From Lacticaseibacillus hulanensis (GTDB taxonomy: Bacteria; Bacillota; Bacilli; Lactobacillales; Lactobacillaceae): a stretch of 40,925 nt of DNA. Positions 14,627 to 26,211 of the stretch are shown one piece after another. The translations under genes were made by a program, and so were the position numbers. Each line of letters begins with the position of its first letter. The first letter of the stretch is position 1. Under the pieces are notes generated by a model. The model did no database searches and was not told where the DNA came from. It saw only the letters and a program-made list of their open reading frames with translations. Where the stretch lies: the NCBI RefSeq assembly GCF_004010095.1, contig NZ_RRYD01000030.1, positions 1 through 40,925 on the forward strand, written 5' to 3'.

Positions 14627-15964
14627 ATGGATGAATTATGGGCTTACATAGTCGATCACTTCCGCGAAACAATGTCCTCCGTGGCCTACACCACGTGGAT
14701 TGAATCGGCAAAACCCATCCGTTTAACCGCCGATACACTTGAAATCCAGGTACCAGACCAACTGCACCAAACATACTGGCAGAAGAACCTGGCCGTAAAG
14801 GTGGTCGAAGCCGCATACTCCTTCAACGATACGGAGCTGTCCCCGGTTATTACTATTAAGAGCGACGACCCTGAACCAAACGTAACTGACAATGCTGAAC
14901 CCGCACGCCAAACCGTGCCCACACCAACCTTCAAAACTGAATCGCACCTTAACAGCCGGTACACCTTTGAAGATTTCGTTATCGGGAAGGGTAACCAGAT
15001 GGCCCACGCCGCCGCGTTAGCCGTTTCCGACGAACCCGGTACGCTGTACAACCCGCTATTCCTATATGGTGGTGTTGGTCTGGGTAAGACGCACTTGATG
15101 CAGGCAATTGGGCACCATATGTTGCAAAACAACCCGAACGCAAACGTTAAGTACGTCTCCGGCGAGGACTTCACCAATGATTTCATCGCGTCCATCCAGA
15201 CCAAGCGGCAAGAGCAGTTCCGCCAAGAGTACCGCAACGTGGACCTGCTACTGGTCGATGATATTCAGTTCTTCGGCGACAAGGAAGGAACGCAGGAAGA
15301 ATTCTTCCACACGTTCAACGCGCTGTTCAACAATAAGAAACAAATCGTCCTGACCAGTGACCGGTTGCCCAACGAGATCCCCAAGTTGCAGGATCGGTTG
15401 GTCTCCCGCTTCAAGTGGGGCTTGTCCGTTGACATCACGCCGCCTGACCTCGAAACGCGAATTGCAATCCTGCGCAACAAAGCGACCGACGAGGGCCTCG
15501 ATGCACCGGAAGATACCTTGCACTACATCGCGGGCCAAATCGATAGTAACGTTCGGGAGCTTGAAGGGGCACTGCTGCGCGTCAAGATTTTTGCCGAAAC
15601 GACCAAGTCGCCGATTACAACCAGCCTCGCTGCCGACGCGTTAAAGACCCAAATCTCCGGTAAAAACACACAGCTGACGATTACCGAGATTCAGGAAATG
15701 GTCGCCAAGTACTACCAGGTTTCCGTCACCGACATTAAGGGCCGCAAGCGCGTCAAGCAAATCGTGATGCCACGGCAAATCGCCATGTACCTCGCCCGCG
15801 AACTGACCGATAGCTCCTTGCCTCAAATTGGGCGGGAGTTTGGCGGCAAGGACCACACAACTGTGATCCACGCGGTCGACAAAATTGAAAAAGCAATGCA
15901 CCTAGATGAAGATTTGAAGGCCTCGATTATTGAGCTCAAAAACAAGCTGAAGAATCGGGGGTAA
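14627..15964 (+). CDS. dnaA: chromosomal replication initiator DnaA
   Basis: This 445-aa initiator has all four domains. Domain I is at 1-75 ([13 protein letters not shown]24-type core TTWIESAKP). A variable Thr/Pro-rich linker spans 76-108. The AAA+ domain has Walker A GGVGLGKT at 148-155 and Walker B LLLVDD at 207-212. Domain IV is a helix-turn-helix with the signature near [21 protein letters not shown]. It binds the boxes on both sides of its gene and opens the origin. AAGGAG sits 9 bases before the ATG at 14627. dnaN follows after a second box cluster. Confidence 0.98.
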   Translation: MDELWAYIVDHFRETMSSVAYTTWIESAKPIRLTADTLEIQVPDQLHQTYWQKNLAVKVVEAAYSFNDTELSPVITIKSDDPEPNVTDNAEPARQTVPTPTFKTESHLNSRYTFEDFVIGKGNQMAHAAALAVSDEPGTLYNPLFLYGGVGLGKTHLMQAIGHHMLQNNPNANVKYVSGEDFTNDFIASIQTKRQEQFRQEYRNVDLLLVDDIQFFGDKEGTQEEFFHTFNALFNNKKQIVLTSDRLPNEIPKLQDRLVSRFKWGLSVDITPPDLETRIAILRNKATDEGLDAPEDTLHYIAGQIDSNVRELEGALLRVKIFAETTKSPITTSLAADALKTQISGKNTQLTITEIQEMVAKYYQVSVTDIKGRKRVKQIVMPRQIAMYLARELTDSSLPQIGREFGGKDHTTVIHAVDKIEKAMHLDEDLKASIIELKNKLKNRG

Positions 15965-16005
15965 CCGCCCGCCCGTAATTGAGGCGCGGCGCTGATTTAA
16001 TCCCA

Positions 16006-16140
16006 TGTGGACAAATGTTAGTAACCCCTAAAAGTTATGCACACACAATCCACAAGCATTTCGGCTGTGTCACGGGGCCAATTCAGACTTTTCCACAGGT
16101 TCCCCAGCCCCTACTACTGTTACTCTCTTTTAATTACTAT
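16006..16140. other. oriC right half: boxes, DnaA-trio-like tract and unwinding region
   Basis: Boxes are TGTGGACAA at 16006-16014 (-, one mismatch), TTATGCACA at 16035-16043 (+) and TTTTCCACA at 16089-16097 (+, one mismatch). After the last box comes a GC-rich spacer, then CTACTACTGTTACT (16111-16124), then AT-rich CTTTTAATTACTATATCTAT. The order box, GC-cluster, CTA-repeats, AT-rich tract matches the basal unwinding system described for Bacillus subtilis oriC. The unwinding region abuts the dnaN ribosome binding site. Confidence 0.8.
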
Positions 16141-16167
16141 ATCTATGTACCCTGGAGGTCACCACCA

Positions 16168-17304
16168 ATGAAATTCTCTATTAATCGCTCCAGCTTCCTC
16201 AAGACGTTCGGCGATGTCAGTCGGGCAATCAGTTCAAAGACCACAATTCCCGTACTCACCGGTCTTAAGATGGTTGCAACCACCGCTGGCCTAACCCTGA
16301 CCGGATCCGACGCCGATATTTCCATCGAAGCCATGATTCCTGAAGATAGTGAAGACAACACCCTAACCGTTGAAGAACCTGGTGCCATCATTTTGCCGGC
16401 ACGATTCTTTGGTGAAATCGTCAAGCGCCTGCCCGAGGACAACATGACTGTGGCCATTGGCGAAAACCTGCAGGCGACCATCACGAGTGGTGCCAGCGAA
16501 TTCACCATCAACGGACTCGATGCCGCAACTTATCCACAATTGCCAGAAATCAGCAGCGACCGGTCCTTGAAGTTGAACGCAGACATCTTCCACCAGATTA
16601 TTGGCCAAACGGTCATCGCGGTTTCGACTCAGGAAAGTCGGCCAATCCTGACAGGGGTGCACATTTCTATCCAAAACGGCACGCTGGTTGCGGTGGCTAC
16701 CGATTCTCACCGCCTTGCGCAGCGCAGCATTGACCTTGAAGGTGTCAACACGGATGCCGACTTCATCATTCCTGGACGCAGCTTGACCGAACTTGGCCGG
16801 ATGCTCACGGATGATGTGGCCGAGGTTGAACTGCGCATTGCTGACAACCAGGTACTCTTCACGATTGGCCAGACGGCGTTTTACTCCCGGCTGCTTGATG
16901 GTAATTACCCGGACACGACGCGGCTCATTCCCACCACGTCCAACACGCGCATCGAATTCTCCGCACCAGCACTGCTCGCCGCCATCAACCGGGCCAGCTT
17001 GCTTAGCCACGAAGGCCGCAACAACGTTGTTCGGCTGAACATCGAGGTCGGCGCCGGCCGCGCCACCCTGTTTGGGAACTCTCCAGAAATCGGGAATGTT
17101 GAAGAACAGCTTAGCTTCAACAAACTCGAAGGGGACGACCTTGAGATTTCGTTTAACCCTGACTACATGAAGGTTGCACTGCAGGGCCTTGGCCAAAGTA
17201 CAATTGAGGTTGCCTTCACCGCACCACTACGGCCGTTCACCTTGGTCCCAAGTGAAGACAAGGAACACTACATTCAGTTGATCACGCCAGTTCGGACGTT
17301 CTAG
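16168..17304 (+). CDS. dnaN: DNA polymerase III beta sliding clamp
   Basis: This 378-aa protein begins MKFSINRSSFLKTFGDVSRA and has the three repeated clamp domains (about 1-125, 128-250, 252-378). Typical marks are VATDSHRLAQR in domain II and HYIQLITPVRTF at the C-terminus. The dimer encircles DNA and tethers polymerase III. The ATG at 16168 has GGAGG 9 bases upstream; a longer in-frame start lies inside oriC and is unlikely. A terminator follows directly, so dnaN does not read into yaaA efficiently. Confidence 0.98.
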   Translation: MKFSINRSSFLKTFGDVSRAISSKTTIPVLTGLKMVATTAGLTLTGSDADISIEAMIPEDSEDNTLTVEEPGAIILPARFFGEIVKRLPEDNMTVAIGENLQATITSGASEFTINGLDAATYPQLPEISSDRSLKLNADIFHQIIGQTVIAVSTQESRPILTGVHISIQNGTLVAVATDSHRLAQRSIDLEGVNTDADFIIPGRSLTELGRMLTDDVAEVELRIADNQVLFTIGQTAFYSRLLDGNYPDTTRLIPTTSNTRIEFSAPALLAAINRASLLSHEGRNNVVRLNIEVGAGRATLFGNSPEIGNVEEQLSFNKLEGDDLEISFNPDYMKVALQGLGQSTIEVAFTAPLRPFTLVPSEDKEHYIQLITPVRTF

Positions 17305-17362
17305 GGTTGCTTCCGTTCAGATAACGTCCAGCGTTATTTAATCAAATCAGACAAGCAACCAG

Positions 17363-17400
17363 GGTCCACACTCCGCAAATCGGGGTGTGGACCTTTTTTT
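17363..17400 (+). terminator. terminator after dnaN
   Basis: GGTCCACACTCC (17363-17374) pairs with GGGGTGTGGACC (17382-17393), 12 bp with one wobble, then seven T. Confidence 0.88.
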
Positions 17401-17645
17401 GCCCCGTAATATTGGGAATTAGTGACTGAATTTGGCCAATGAAAATCCTTTTTTGATTAATGAAAAAGGTGGCCGATTTTTGGTGGCCGTGGCAAAAGCC
17501 AATAAAACATGCCTGGACGGGTAAAAATTTGCCCTTTTTGGCGCATGACGGCGTAAAACGGCCGCTGTGGCTTTCTACGCTTTTTTAGTCTCGGGGTACG
17601 GGCTACCCATAAAGATTAAATATGGCCCCAAGCCGCGCCATTTCG
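17401..17645. other. non-coding stretch between the dnaN terminator and the yaaA promoter
   Basis: I see no gene. The sequence has repeated TGGCCG and GGTGGCC words and several short self-complementary pieces such as ATTTGGCCAAT. No DnaA box is evident. Confidence 0.4.
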
Positions 17646-17674
17646 TTGTTAATTGTGGCAAAAATCGCTATAAT
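17646..17674 (+). promoter_or_regulatory. promoter of the yaaA-recF-gyrB-gyrA block
   Basis: -35 TTGTTA (17646-17651) and a perfect -10 TATAAT (17669-17674) are 17 bases apart. A leader of about 100 bases precedes the yaaA start. Confidence 0.75.
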
Positions 17675-17783
17675 AGAAGATGTAATGTTTTCGGCTGATA
17701 CATATGAAAACACGTGACAATTAAGCAGTTCGGTAAAGTGCGAGGCTTGCAGATGGATTTGCTAGCGGACAGGGGTGAATAGA

Positions 17784-17999
17784 ATGCAGACAATTACAAT
17801 TTCCACGCCGTACATCACTTTGGGCCAGTTTCTGAAGGAAGCCGGCGTGATTGATTCTGGCGGGGCAGCCAAGTGGTACTTGGCCGAAAACAGCGTTGAA
17901 ATTAACGGTGTCGAGGACAACCGGCGCGGGCGGAAGCTTGTGGCGGGCGACAAAGTTATTCTAAACGACGGGAATCAGTTCACCCTGGCTCAGGAATAA
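17784..17999 (+). CDS. yaaA: S4-domain RNA-binding protein YaaA
   Basis: This 71-aa protein begins MQTITISTPYITLGQFLKEA and has the S4-like fold motif VEINGVEDNRRGRKLVAGDKV. It is the conserved small gene between dnaN and recF in Firmicutes and probably binds structured RNA, perhaps in ribosome assembly or recF expression. The ATG at 17784 fits the AGGGGTGA site better than the in-frame GTG at 17775, which is inside it. recF starts one base after its stop, so translation is coupled. Confidence 0.93.
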   Translation: MQTITISTPYITLGQFLKEAGVIDSGGAAKWYLAENSVEINGVEDNRRGRKLVAGDKVILNDGNQFTLAQE

Positions 18000-18000
18000 T

Positions 18001-19161
18001 ATGTACCTGAAACACTTGGAACTGCGGAACTACCGGAATTATGCGCGCGTCAGCACCGATTTCTCCCCGCAGATTAACGTGCTAATTGGTAGCAATGCGC
18101 AGGGAAAGACCAATCTGCTCGAGAGTGTGTACGTGCTTGCCCTCACCCGCAGCCACCGGAGTAATAATGATCGGGATTTGATTAACTTTGGTGCCGATTT
18201 TGCCCGCATCGACGGGCGGGTTAGTCGCAAACGCGGCAATACCGACTTGCGACTAGTAATTAGCCCCCAGGGTAAGCGTGCGAAGGTGAACAACCTCGAC
18301 GCGCCGAAACTGTCGGCGTACATGGGTAAGCTCAACGTGATTTTGTTTGCACCCGAAGATTTGAATCTCGTGAAGGGCAGTCCCACGTTGCGGCGCCGGT
18401 TCATCGACATGGAGTTCGGCCAAATGAGTCCGGCGTACCTAGCCAACCTGTCGCTATACAAGAAGGCGCTGAAGCAGCGCAATGCGTACCTCAAACAATT
18501 GAAGTTCCACCAGGCGAAGAGCCAAACGTTTCTTGACGTGCTGACGGACCAGGTTGCCCATTATGGTGGCCTAGTGGTGGCGGCACGGGCTAAGTTGCTG
18601 CAGGACATGGGCAAGTTTGCGCAGGTCATTCACAGCGACATTACGCGCGGCGGCGAACAATTGCAGTTGCACTATGTTAGCCAGGTCAAGGACGAAGCCG
18701 TCGTGGATGCGGACATGGCAACTGCGCGCCTGCAGGACCTGTACGCCAAAAACCGGAAGCGGGAATTGGAACAGGGAACCTCACTAATTGGGCCCCACCG
18801 CGACGACGTGCAGTTCATCGTCAACGACCGCGATGTGGCCACGTTCGGTAGTCAGGGCCAGCAGCGCACCACCGCGCTGGCCGTCAAACTGGCCGAGATT
18901 GACCTGATGAAGCAGGAAACGGGCGAATACCCAGTGTTATTGCTCGATGACGTGTTGTCGGAGCTTGATGATGACCGCCAAACGCACCTGATGAAGGCAA
19001 TCGAGGATAAGGTGCAAACCTTTCTGACGACCACGAGTCTGGATGGCATTGCCCGGGAAATAATTCATGATCCGGCGATTTTTCACGTCGATGCGGGGCA
19101 GCTAACACGGCTGTCTGCCGACGCGGTGCTGCGCGAGAAGAGCGACAAGCCGGATCAATAA
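18001..19161 (+). CDS. recF: DNA replication and repair protein RecF
   Basis: This 386-aa SMC-like ATPase has Walker A GSNAQGKTNLLESVYVL near the N-terminus, the signature region FGSQGQQRTTALAVKLAEI and Walker B PVLLLDDVLSELDDDRQ. It loads RecA at gaps with RecO and RecR. The N-terminus MYLKHLELRNYRNYARV is typical. The start overlaps the yaaA end with a one-base gap. gyrB follows 75 bases downstream with its own ribosome binding site and no terminator between. Confidence 0.97.
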   Translation: MYLKHLELRNYRNYARVSTDFSPQINVLIGSNAQGKTNLLESVYVLALTRSHRSNNDRDLINFGADFARIDGRVSRKRGNTDLRLVISPQGKRAKVNNLDAPKLSAYMGKLNVILFAPEDLNLVKGSPTLRRRFIDMEFGQMSPAYLANLSLYKKALKQRNAYLKQLKFHQAKSQTFLDVLTDQVAHYGGLVVAARAKLLQDMGKFAQVIHSDITRGGEQLQLHYVSQVKDEAVVDADMATARLQDLYAKNRKRELEQGTSLIGPHRDDVQFIVNDRDVATFGSQGQQRTTALAVKLAEIDLMKQETGEYPVLLLDDVLSELDDDRQTHLMKAIEDKVQTFLTTTSLDGIAREIIHDPAIFHVDAGQLTRLSADAVLREKSDKPDQ

Positions 19162-21198
<2,037 letters not shown>

Positions 21199-21320
21199 CC
21201 CGGTCGGCAGTGCCTCCGCAACTGCAATTTAACTCTAAATAAGCAAAAATCTAGAAACACACGATGACGCCGCGAAGATTCTAATTAAAAATTCGCGCAC
21301 GTCATAGCAAGGAGGGAAAG

Positions 21321-23903
21321 ATGGAAGAGCAGGATCACCGCATTGAGACCGTGAAACTCGTGCCAACAATGCGCAAGTCGTTCCTTGAATACGCAATGTC
21401 CGTTATCGTTGCGCGTGCACTTCCCGATGTCCGCGACGGACTGAAGCCTGTACAACGACGTATCCTTTACGGGATGAACGAACTCGGGGTAACGCCCGAA
21501 AAGCCCTACAAGAAGTCCGCACGTATTGTTGGGGATGTCATGGGTAAGTACCACCCACACGGGGACTCTTCGATTTACGAAGGGATGGTCCGCATGGCGC
21601 AGGACTTCTCCTACCGGTACATGCTGATTGACGGTCACGGTAACTTCGGGTCCGTCGATGGTGACGGTGCCGCCGCAATGCGGTACACCGAAGCGCGCAT
21701 GAGTAAAATCACGCTGGAAATGCTCCGGGACATTAACAAGGATACCGTGGATTGGCAGGATAACTACGATGGTACCGAAAAGGAACCCGTCGTTTTGCCT
21801 GCCCGCTTCCCGAACTTGCTGGTGAACGGGGCAACCGGGATTGCCGTGGGGATGACCACGAACATTCCGCCGCACAACTTGGCAGAAGTTATTTCTGCCC
21901 TGCACATCTTGATGGACAATCCTGATGCCACGACCGCTGACTTGATGACGGCTCTGCCTGGCCCCGACTTCCCAACTGGTGGTGTGGTAATGGGCAAGAC
22001 CGGGATTCGTAAGGCTTACGAAACTGGTCAGGGGACCATCACCGTGCGCGCTAAGGTTGAAATCGAGCAGGACAAGAATGGCCGCGAACGCATCGTGGCC
22101 ACCGAAATCCCGTACATGGTCAACAAGGCAAAACTGGTTGAACGGATTGCGGACCTCGCCCGGGATAAGAAAATCGAAGGCATTACCGACGTCAACGATG
22201 AATCTGACCGTGACGGGATGCGCATCGTTGTCGATGTGCGCCGCGACATGTCCGCCAACGTCATTTTGAACAATCTGTACAAACTGACGCCACTGCAGAC
22301 CGGGTTTAGTTTCAACATGGTGGCAATCGTGAACGGGGCGCCAAAGACCCTGCCACTGAAGTCCATCTTGGAATACTACCTGCAGCACCAGGAAGAAGTT
22401 ATTCGGCGGCGGACCGTCTTCGATTTGAAGAAGGCCAAGGCACGCGAACACATCCTGGAAGGGTTGCACATCGCGCTCGACCATATCGACGAAATCATCA
22501 ACATCATTCGTGGCTCCCAGACGGGGGATCAGGCCAAGGCCATCTTGATGGACAAGTTCAATCTGTCCGACAAGCAGAGCCAGGCCATCCTCGACATGCG
22601 GCTGGTTCGTCTGACCGGTTTGGAACGCGACAAGGTTGAAAACGAGTTGCGGGACGTCCGGGCGGCCATCGCTGATTACCAAGATATTTTGGCTAAGCCC
22701 GAACGCATCCACCAGATCATTTACCAAGAACTGCTGGATATCCAAAACAAGTTTGGCGATAAGCGCCGCACCGAACTGCGCGTTGGTGAAGTTCTGTCCA
22801 TAGAAGACGAGGACCTCATCGAAGAAGAACAAGTGGTGATTGCGCTCACCCACAACGGTTACGTTAAGCGCCTGCCACAAGCAGAGTTCAAGACGCAAAA
22901 CCGTGGTGGCCGCGGGATTCAGGGCATGGGCGTCCACGATGACGACTTCATGGAACACCTGATTTCAACCTCCACGCACGATACCCTGCTCTTCTTCACG
23001 AACCAGGGGAAGGTCTTCCGCAGCAAGGGTTACGAAATCCCTGAATACGGCCGGACCGCAAAGGGGATTCCAATTGTGAACCTGCTCGGCCTCGGTTCCG
23101 GGGAAAAGATTCAGGCGGTCATTAACGTGCCACGTGGCCGTGAAAATGACGACTTCCTGTTCTTCATCACGCAAAAGGGGACGGTTAAGCGGACCGCGGT
23201 TAGCGAATTTGCCAACATCCGGAGCAACGGCCTCATCGCGCTTTCCCTGCACGATGGCGATGAACTAAGCAACGTGCTGCTGACGGACGGGGATGCTACC
23301 ATCATCATCGGCAGCAAGTCCGGTTACTCGGTCACGTTCAAGGAAACCGCCGTGCGGTCCATGGGCCGGTCCGCAGCTGGTGTGCGGGGGATGAACCTCC
23401 GTCCTGGCGACAGCGTTATCGGTAGCGATGTCCTGAAGCCAGGAAGTCACGTCTTCGTGATTTCCGAAAATGGTTACGGGAAGCAAACCAAGGCTGAAGA
23501 GTACCCAATCAAGGGTCGTGGCGGTAAGGGGATTAAGACCGCTAACATCACCGAAAAGAATGGTCAGCTCGCTGGTCTCACCACCGTTGACGGCGATGAA
23601 GATATTCTCGTGGTGACTGACGCCGGGGTTATGATTCGGTTCCACGCCGAGGATATTTCCGAAACCGGTCGTTCTGCCATCGGGGTCCGCCTGATTCGGG
23701 TCGACCAGGGCGCTAAGGTTGCCACCATGGCAAAGGTTGCCCCAGACGACGATGAAGACGACGAAGACAGTGCAGCAACGCCTGCAAGTGCGCCAGCAGC
23801 TGATGGTGCAATGCCAGCTGATGGCACCGTCGATGGACAAACGGATGCGCAGGTCCAAGACCTTCTGCACCGCGCCGAAGATGATCAAGACGACAAGCAG
23901 TAA
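21321..23903 (+). CDS. gyrA: DNA gyrase subunit A
   Basis: This 860-aa protein has a winged-helix breakage-reunion domain with catalytic Tyr122 ([10 protein letters not shown]). The quinolone region [17 protein letters not shown] carries Ser83 and Glu87, the residues usual in susceptible Gram-positives. The C-terminal beta-pinwheel includes the GyrA-box [10 protein letters not shown]. The last 55 residues form a very acidic and Ala/Pro-rich tail ([21 protein letters not shown]), longer than many homologues. AGGAGGG precedes the ATG at 21321. It lies 122 bases after gyrB with no terminator between. A strong terminator follows. Confidence 0.98.
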   Translation: MEEQDHRIETVKLVPTMRKSFLEYAMSVIVARALPDVRDGLKPVQRRILYGMNELGVTPEKPYKKSARIVGDVMGKYHPHGDSSIYEGMVRMAQDFSYRYMLIDGHGNFGSVDGDGAAAMRYTEARMSKITLEMLRDINKDTVDWQDNYDGTEKEPVVLPARFPNLLVNGATGIAVGMTTNIPPHNLAEVISALHILMDNPDATTADLMTALPGPDFPTGGVVMGKTGIRKAYETGQGTITVRAKVEIEQDKNGRERIVATEIPYMVNKAKLVERIADLARDKKIEGITDVNDESDRDGMRIVVDVRRDMSANVILNNLYKLTPLQTGFSFNMVAIVNGAPKTLPLKSILEYYLQHQEEVIRRRTVFDLKKAKAREHILEGLHIALDHIDEIINIIRGSQTGDQAKAILMDKFNLSDKQSQAILDMRLVRLTGLERDKVENELRDVRAAIADYQDILAKPERIHQIIYQELLDIQNKFGDKRRTELRVGEVLSIEDEDLIEEEQVVIALTHNGYVKRLPQAEFKTQNRGGRGIQGMGVHDDDFMEHLISTSTHDTLLFFTNQGKVFRSKGYEIPEYGRTAKGIPIVNLLGLGSGEKIQAVINVPRGRENDDFLFFITQKGTVKRTAVSEFANIRSNGLIALSLHDGDELSNVLLTDGDATIIIGSKSGYSVTFKETAVRSMGRSAAGVRGMNLRPGDSVIGSDVLKPGSHVFVISENGYGKQTKAEEYPIKGRGGKGIKTANITEKNGQLAGLTTVDGDEDILVVTDAGVMIRFHAEDISETGRSAIGVRLIRVDQGAKVATMAKVAPDDDEDDEDSAATPASAPAADGAMPADGTVDGQTDAQVQDLLHRAEDDQDDKQ

Positions 23904-23947
23904 TGCACCCAAAAAGGTTCGCGGGTAACTGCGTACTTTAAATTTAA

Positions 23948-23997
23948 GCCCCTGAGTTTGGCCGTAGTTGGCTGAACCTGGGGGCCTTTTTTTGCTG
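23948..23997 (+). terminator. terminator after gyrA
   Basis: GCCCCTGAGTTTGGCC and GGCTGAACCTGGGGGC form an imperfect long stem around GTAGTT, followed by seven T. Confidence 0.8.
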
Positions 23998-24071
23998 TAA
24001 TTAATTTCGACGTTGACTTTCGGCAAACCAAATTCTGATCTGAACTTAAATAAAATAATGGGGGGATTCAG

Positions 24072-24287
24072 ATGAGCTTTTTGGACAAAATGGGCAAGAC
24101 ACTGAAAGGTGCAGCGGATAAGGTGCAACAAAGCGATGCGTACGCCAAGCTGACCAGCGACGAGACCAAGGAAAAGCTGCGCACGGCCGGTGATGCGGTT
24201 GCACACGGCGTGGTTAAGGGCGCGTCCAAGGTCAAAGAAGAAGTTAACAAAGGTGCCGCCCGTTACGATGAGCGCCACAAGGACTAA
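24072..24287 (+). CDS. 71-aa charged amphipathic protein, unknown function
   Basis: This frame begins MSFLDKMGKTLKGAADKVQQ and is made of Lys/Ala/Glu-rich amphipathic helices (KLTSDETKEKLRTAGDAV, VVKGASKVKEEVNKGAARY). It has no hydrophobic segment and no Cys. GGGGGGA lies 6 bases upstream and a terminator follows directly, so this is a real single-gene unit. The composition resembles LEA-like or CsbD/YtxH-type stress proteins, but I recognise no family motif. It lies in a plus-strand gap between gyrA and the M42 peptidase. Confidence 0.75.
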   Translation: MSFLDKMGKTLKGAADKVQQSDAYAKLTSDETKEKLRTAGDAVAHGVVKGASKVKEEVNKGAARYDERHKD

Positions 24288-24300
24288 TTAAACCGCAGTA

Positions 24301-24333
24301 AGATCGGTGGGGTTGTTCTACCGGTCTTTTTTT
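24301..24333 (+). terminator. terminator after the 71-aa gene
   Basis: AGATCGGT and ACCGGTCT pair around a loop and are followed by seven T. Confidence 0.75.
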
Positions 24334-24404
24334 GTCTGCGGTAGCTGCCGTATAATCGAAGTGTACATAAAAACTAGCGGCATACCGTTATTAGGAGGAA
24401 AAAG

Positions 24405-25478
24405 ATGGATTCAATCGAACGCATTAAGAAGTTCAGTAATGCAAACGGGGTCGCGGGCTTCGAACAGGAAGTGGTGCGCCTGTTTGCTGAGGACACTAAG
24501 GGTCTCGGCGAACTTACCGTTGACGGCATGTTCAACGCGATTTTGCGGCGGTCCGAAAACACCGGAAAAAAGCCCGTGGTGCAACTAGATGCACACTCGG
24601 ACGCAGTGGGGCTGCTCACCCAGGCGGTGCGGCCAAACGGGATGTTGAAGTTCGTCACGCTTGGCGGCTTTGTGCCCACGAACTTGCCCGCGATGAAGGT
24701 TCGGGTCCGCGCCAAGGACGGCCAGTTCTATCCCGGCGTGGTCGCAACGAAGCCACCGCACTTCATGACCGCTGCGGAGCGTAACGCCGTACCCCAAATT
24801 GCCGAAATGTCCGTTGATATCGGTTCTTCCAGCCGCGAAGAAACCATTAACGATTTTCTGGTTGATACCGGGTGCCCAATTTTCGTGGACGTTGACTTTC
24901 AGTACAACGAAAAGAAGAGGCTGCTCTTTGGCAAAGACTTCGATGACCGCCTTGGCGCTGCCGCCATGTCCGAAGTGATGCAGCAGATTGCGGGCAAGGA
25001 CCTCGGCGTGGACGTGGTTGCCGGCCTGTCCGCCCAAGAAGAAGTTGGCCTGCGCGGGGCGTACGTTGCGGCGCGCAAGATTGAACCCGACATCGCCATC
25101 GTGCTTGAGGGTGTGCCCGCCGACGACACGTTTGAACCCGACTGGCTGTCCCAGACGCGCATGGGCGGCGGCCCAATGCTGCGGGACTACGACACCACAT
25201 TCATCGCCAATCAGCCGTTCCAGAACTACGCAACGGGTCTGGCGGATCAGCTCGGCATTCCGTACACCCGCGCGGTGCGCACCGGGGGCGGCCAGGATGG
25301 CGCGGCGATTGGAAACTGGAAGGGTGTGCCAACCATCGTCGTCGGCATCCCCGTCCGCTACGAACACACGCCGTACAACTGGGCAAGCCTTAGTGACTAC
25401 CAGAACTCAATTAAACTGACCACGGCGCTACTGGAACGGCTCGACAAAGCAACAATTGACGGCTTTTCTGCATTCTAG
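24405..25478 (+). CDS. M42-family metallo-aminopeptidase
   Basis: This 357-aa protein has the M42 (glutamyl aminopeptidase/FrvX/YsdC) pattern of metal ligands: His in QLDAHSDAVG, Asp in GKDFDDRLGAAA, the Glu pair in SAQEEVGLRGAY (catalytic base and ligand), the acidic residue in IVLEGVPADD, and His in RYEHTPYNWASL. M42 enzymes form tetrahedral dodecamers that trim peptides in the cytosol. The expected Asp before the cis-peptide motif is Glu in VLEG, within known variation. The GGAGG site fits the ATG at 24405. Exact specificity (PepA-like Glu/Asp removal or broader) cannot be read from sequence. Confidence 0.9.
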   Translation: MDSIERIKKFSNANGVAGFEQEVVRLFAEDTKGLGELTVDGMFNAILRRSENTGKKPVVQLDAHSDAVGLLTQAVRPNGMLKFVTLGGFVPTNLPAMKVRVRAKDGQFYPGVVATKPPHFMTAAERNAVPQIAEMSVDIGSSSREETINDFLVDTGCPIFVDVDFQYNEKKRLLFGKDFDDRLGAAAMSEVMQQIAGKDLGVDVVAGLSAQEEVGLRGAYVAARKIEPDIAIVLEGVPADDTFEPDWLSQTRMGGGPMLRDYDTTFIANQPFQNYATGLADQLGIPYTRAVRTGGGQDGAAIGNWKGVPTIVVGIPVRYEHTPYNWASLSDYQNSIKLTTALLERLDKATIDGFSAF

Positions 25479-25548
25479 CGGTAAGGGTGCCGGCTAAAAG
25501 CAATAAAAATCGCTGAATGAAGCAATAAGAAAGCACGAGGTAACGCTG

Positions 25549-26067
25549 ATGACGATTGAATTGCGCGCTTTAAACTTGGAGGATGCAAAGGCTGAATATT
25601 GCTTCTTTCAAACTATGCCGGCTGAAAACGGCTTTGAGGTGCCATACCAGACCATGACTTTTCAGGATTTTGTCGCCACCGCCATTCCGGAACGTCTGCT
25701 CAGTGCGCAGGGGTTGGGTCCAGCAATCGGCCGCGTGCCGGACACCTATTTCTTCCTGTGGGACGACAATCAGCTGGTTGGCCTGTTTAAGGTCCGCCAC
25801 CACCTGAATAATCGCCTGCGCCAGCATGCCGGACACATCGGTTACGGCATCTTGCCGCAATTTCGGGGCCACGGCTATGGTACGCGCGGATTGGCACTGG
25901 CAATCAAGTCCTGCGCTCACTTGATGCCCGCATCAGAGCCCGATATTTTCCTTTCGTGTGCTCGCACCAATCGTGCCTCGTTGCAGGTGATGCTCAGTAA
26001 CGGTGGTCGCGTTGTGGACTGTGATGATCAGGAAAACTATGTGCGCATTTCTAAGCCACACGTCTGA
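25549..26067 (+). CDS. GNAT-family N-acetyltransferase
   Basis: This 172-aa protein has the GNAT fold: the beta4 segment HAGHIGYGILPQFRGHGYG carries the acetyl-CoA pyrophosphate loop (RGHGYG), and the later SCARTNRASLQVMLSNGG is the alpha4/beta6 region. It resembles the RimJ/RimL or YjaB-like group that follows IGYxIxPxxRGxGYG. Its substrate is unknown. The upstream GAGGT site supports the ATG at 25549. The paralogue at 28701 has a similar organisation (HIGYAVAPSARGRGYA) but low identity outside the motif. Confidence 0.87.
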   Translation: MTIELRALNLEDAKAEYCFFQTMPAENGFEVPYQTMTFQDFVATAIPERLLSAQGLGPAIGRVPDTYFFLWDDNQLVGLFKVRHHLNNRLRQHAGHIGYGILPQFRGHGYGTRGLALAIKSCAHLMPASEPDIFLSCARTNRASLQVMLSNGGRVVDCDDQENYVRISKPHV

Positions 26068-26123
26068 GTACGCAGCGGGTCACATTTACCGTGCCAGCAC
26101 GTGAAACACCACTACACAAGCGC

Positions 26124-26163
26124 AAAGGCGCCGCCTCCTTATTTTAGGGAGACGGCGCCTTTT
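26124..26163. terminator. bidirectional terminator between the GNAT and Rgg genes
   Basis: AAAGGCGCCGCCTCC and GGGAGACGGCGCCTTTT form a long stem with an 8-base loop. It lies between convergent genes. Confidence 0.85.
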
Positions 26164-26211
26164 GTCTATAATTCACTCAGTTCACACGTAAGCTGCCACT
26201 ATTTAGGCCAC

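Noticed and set aside
16363..17196. 277-codon minus-strand frame inside dnaN
   Set aside because: Shadow frame of dnaN; the product is low in hydrophobic core and unlike any family I recognise.
21285..22958. 557-codon open frame on the minus strand inside gyrA
   Set aside because: It is the antisense shadow of gyrA, kept open by GC-rich codon bias. It lacks a ribosome binding site, and its product (His/Asn/Val-rich) resembles no family.
23265..24278. 337-codon minus-strand frame across the gyrA end and the 71-aa gene
   Set aside because: It runs against two genes with good translation signals and crosses the gyrA terminator.
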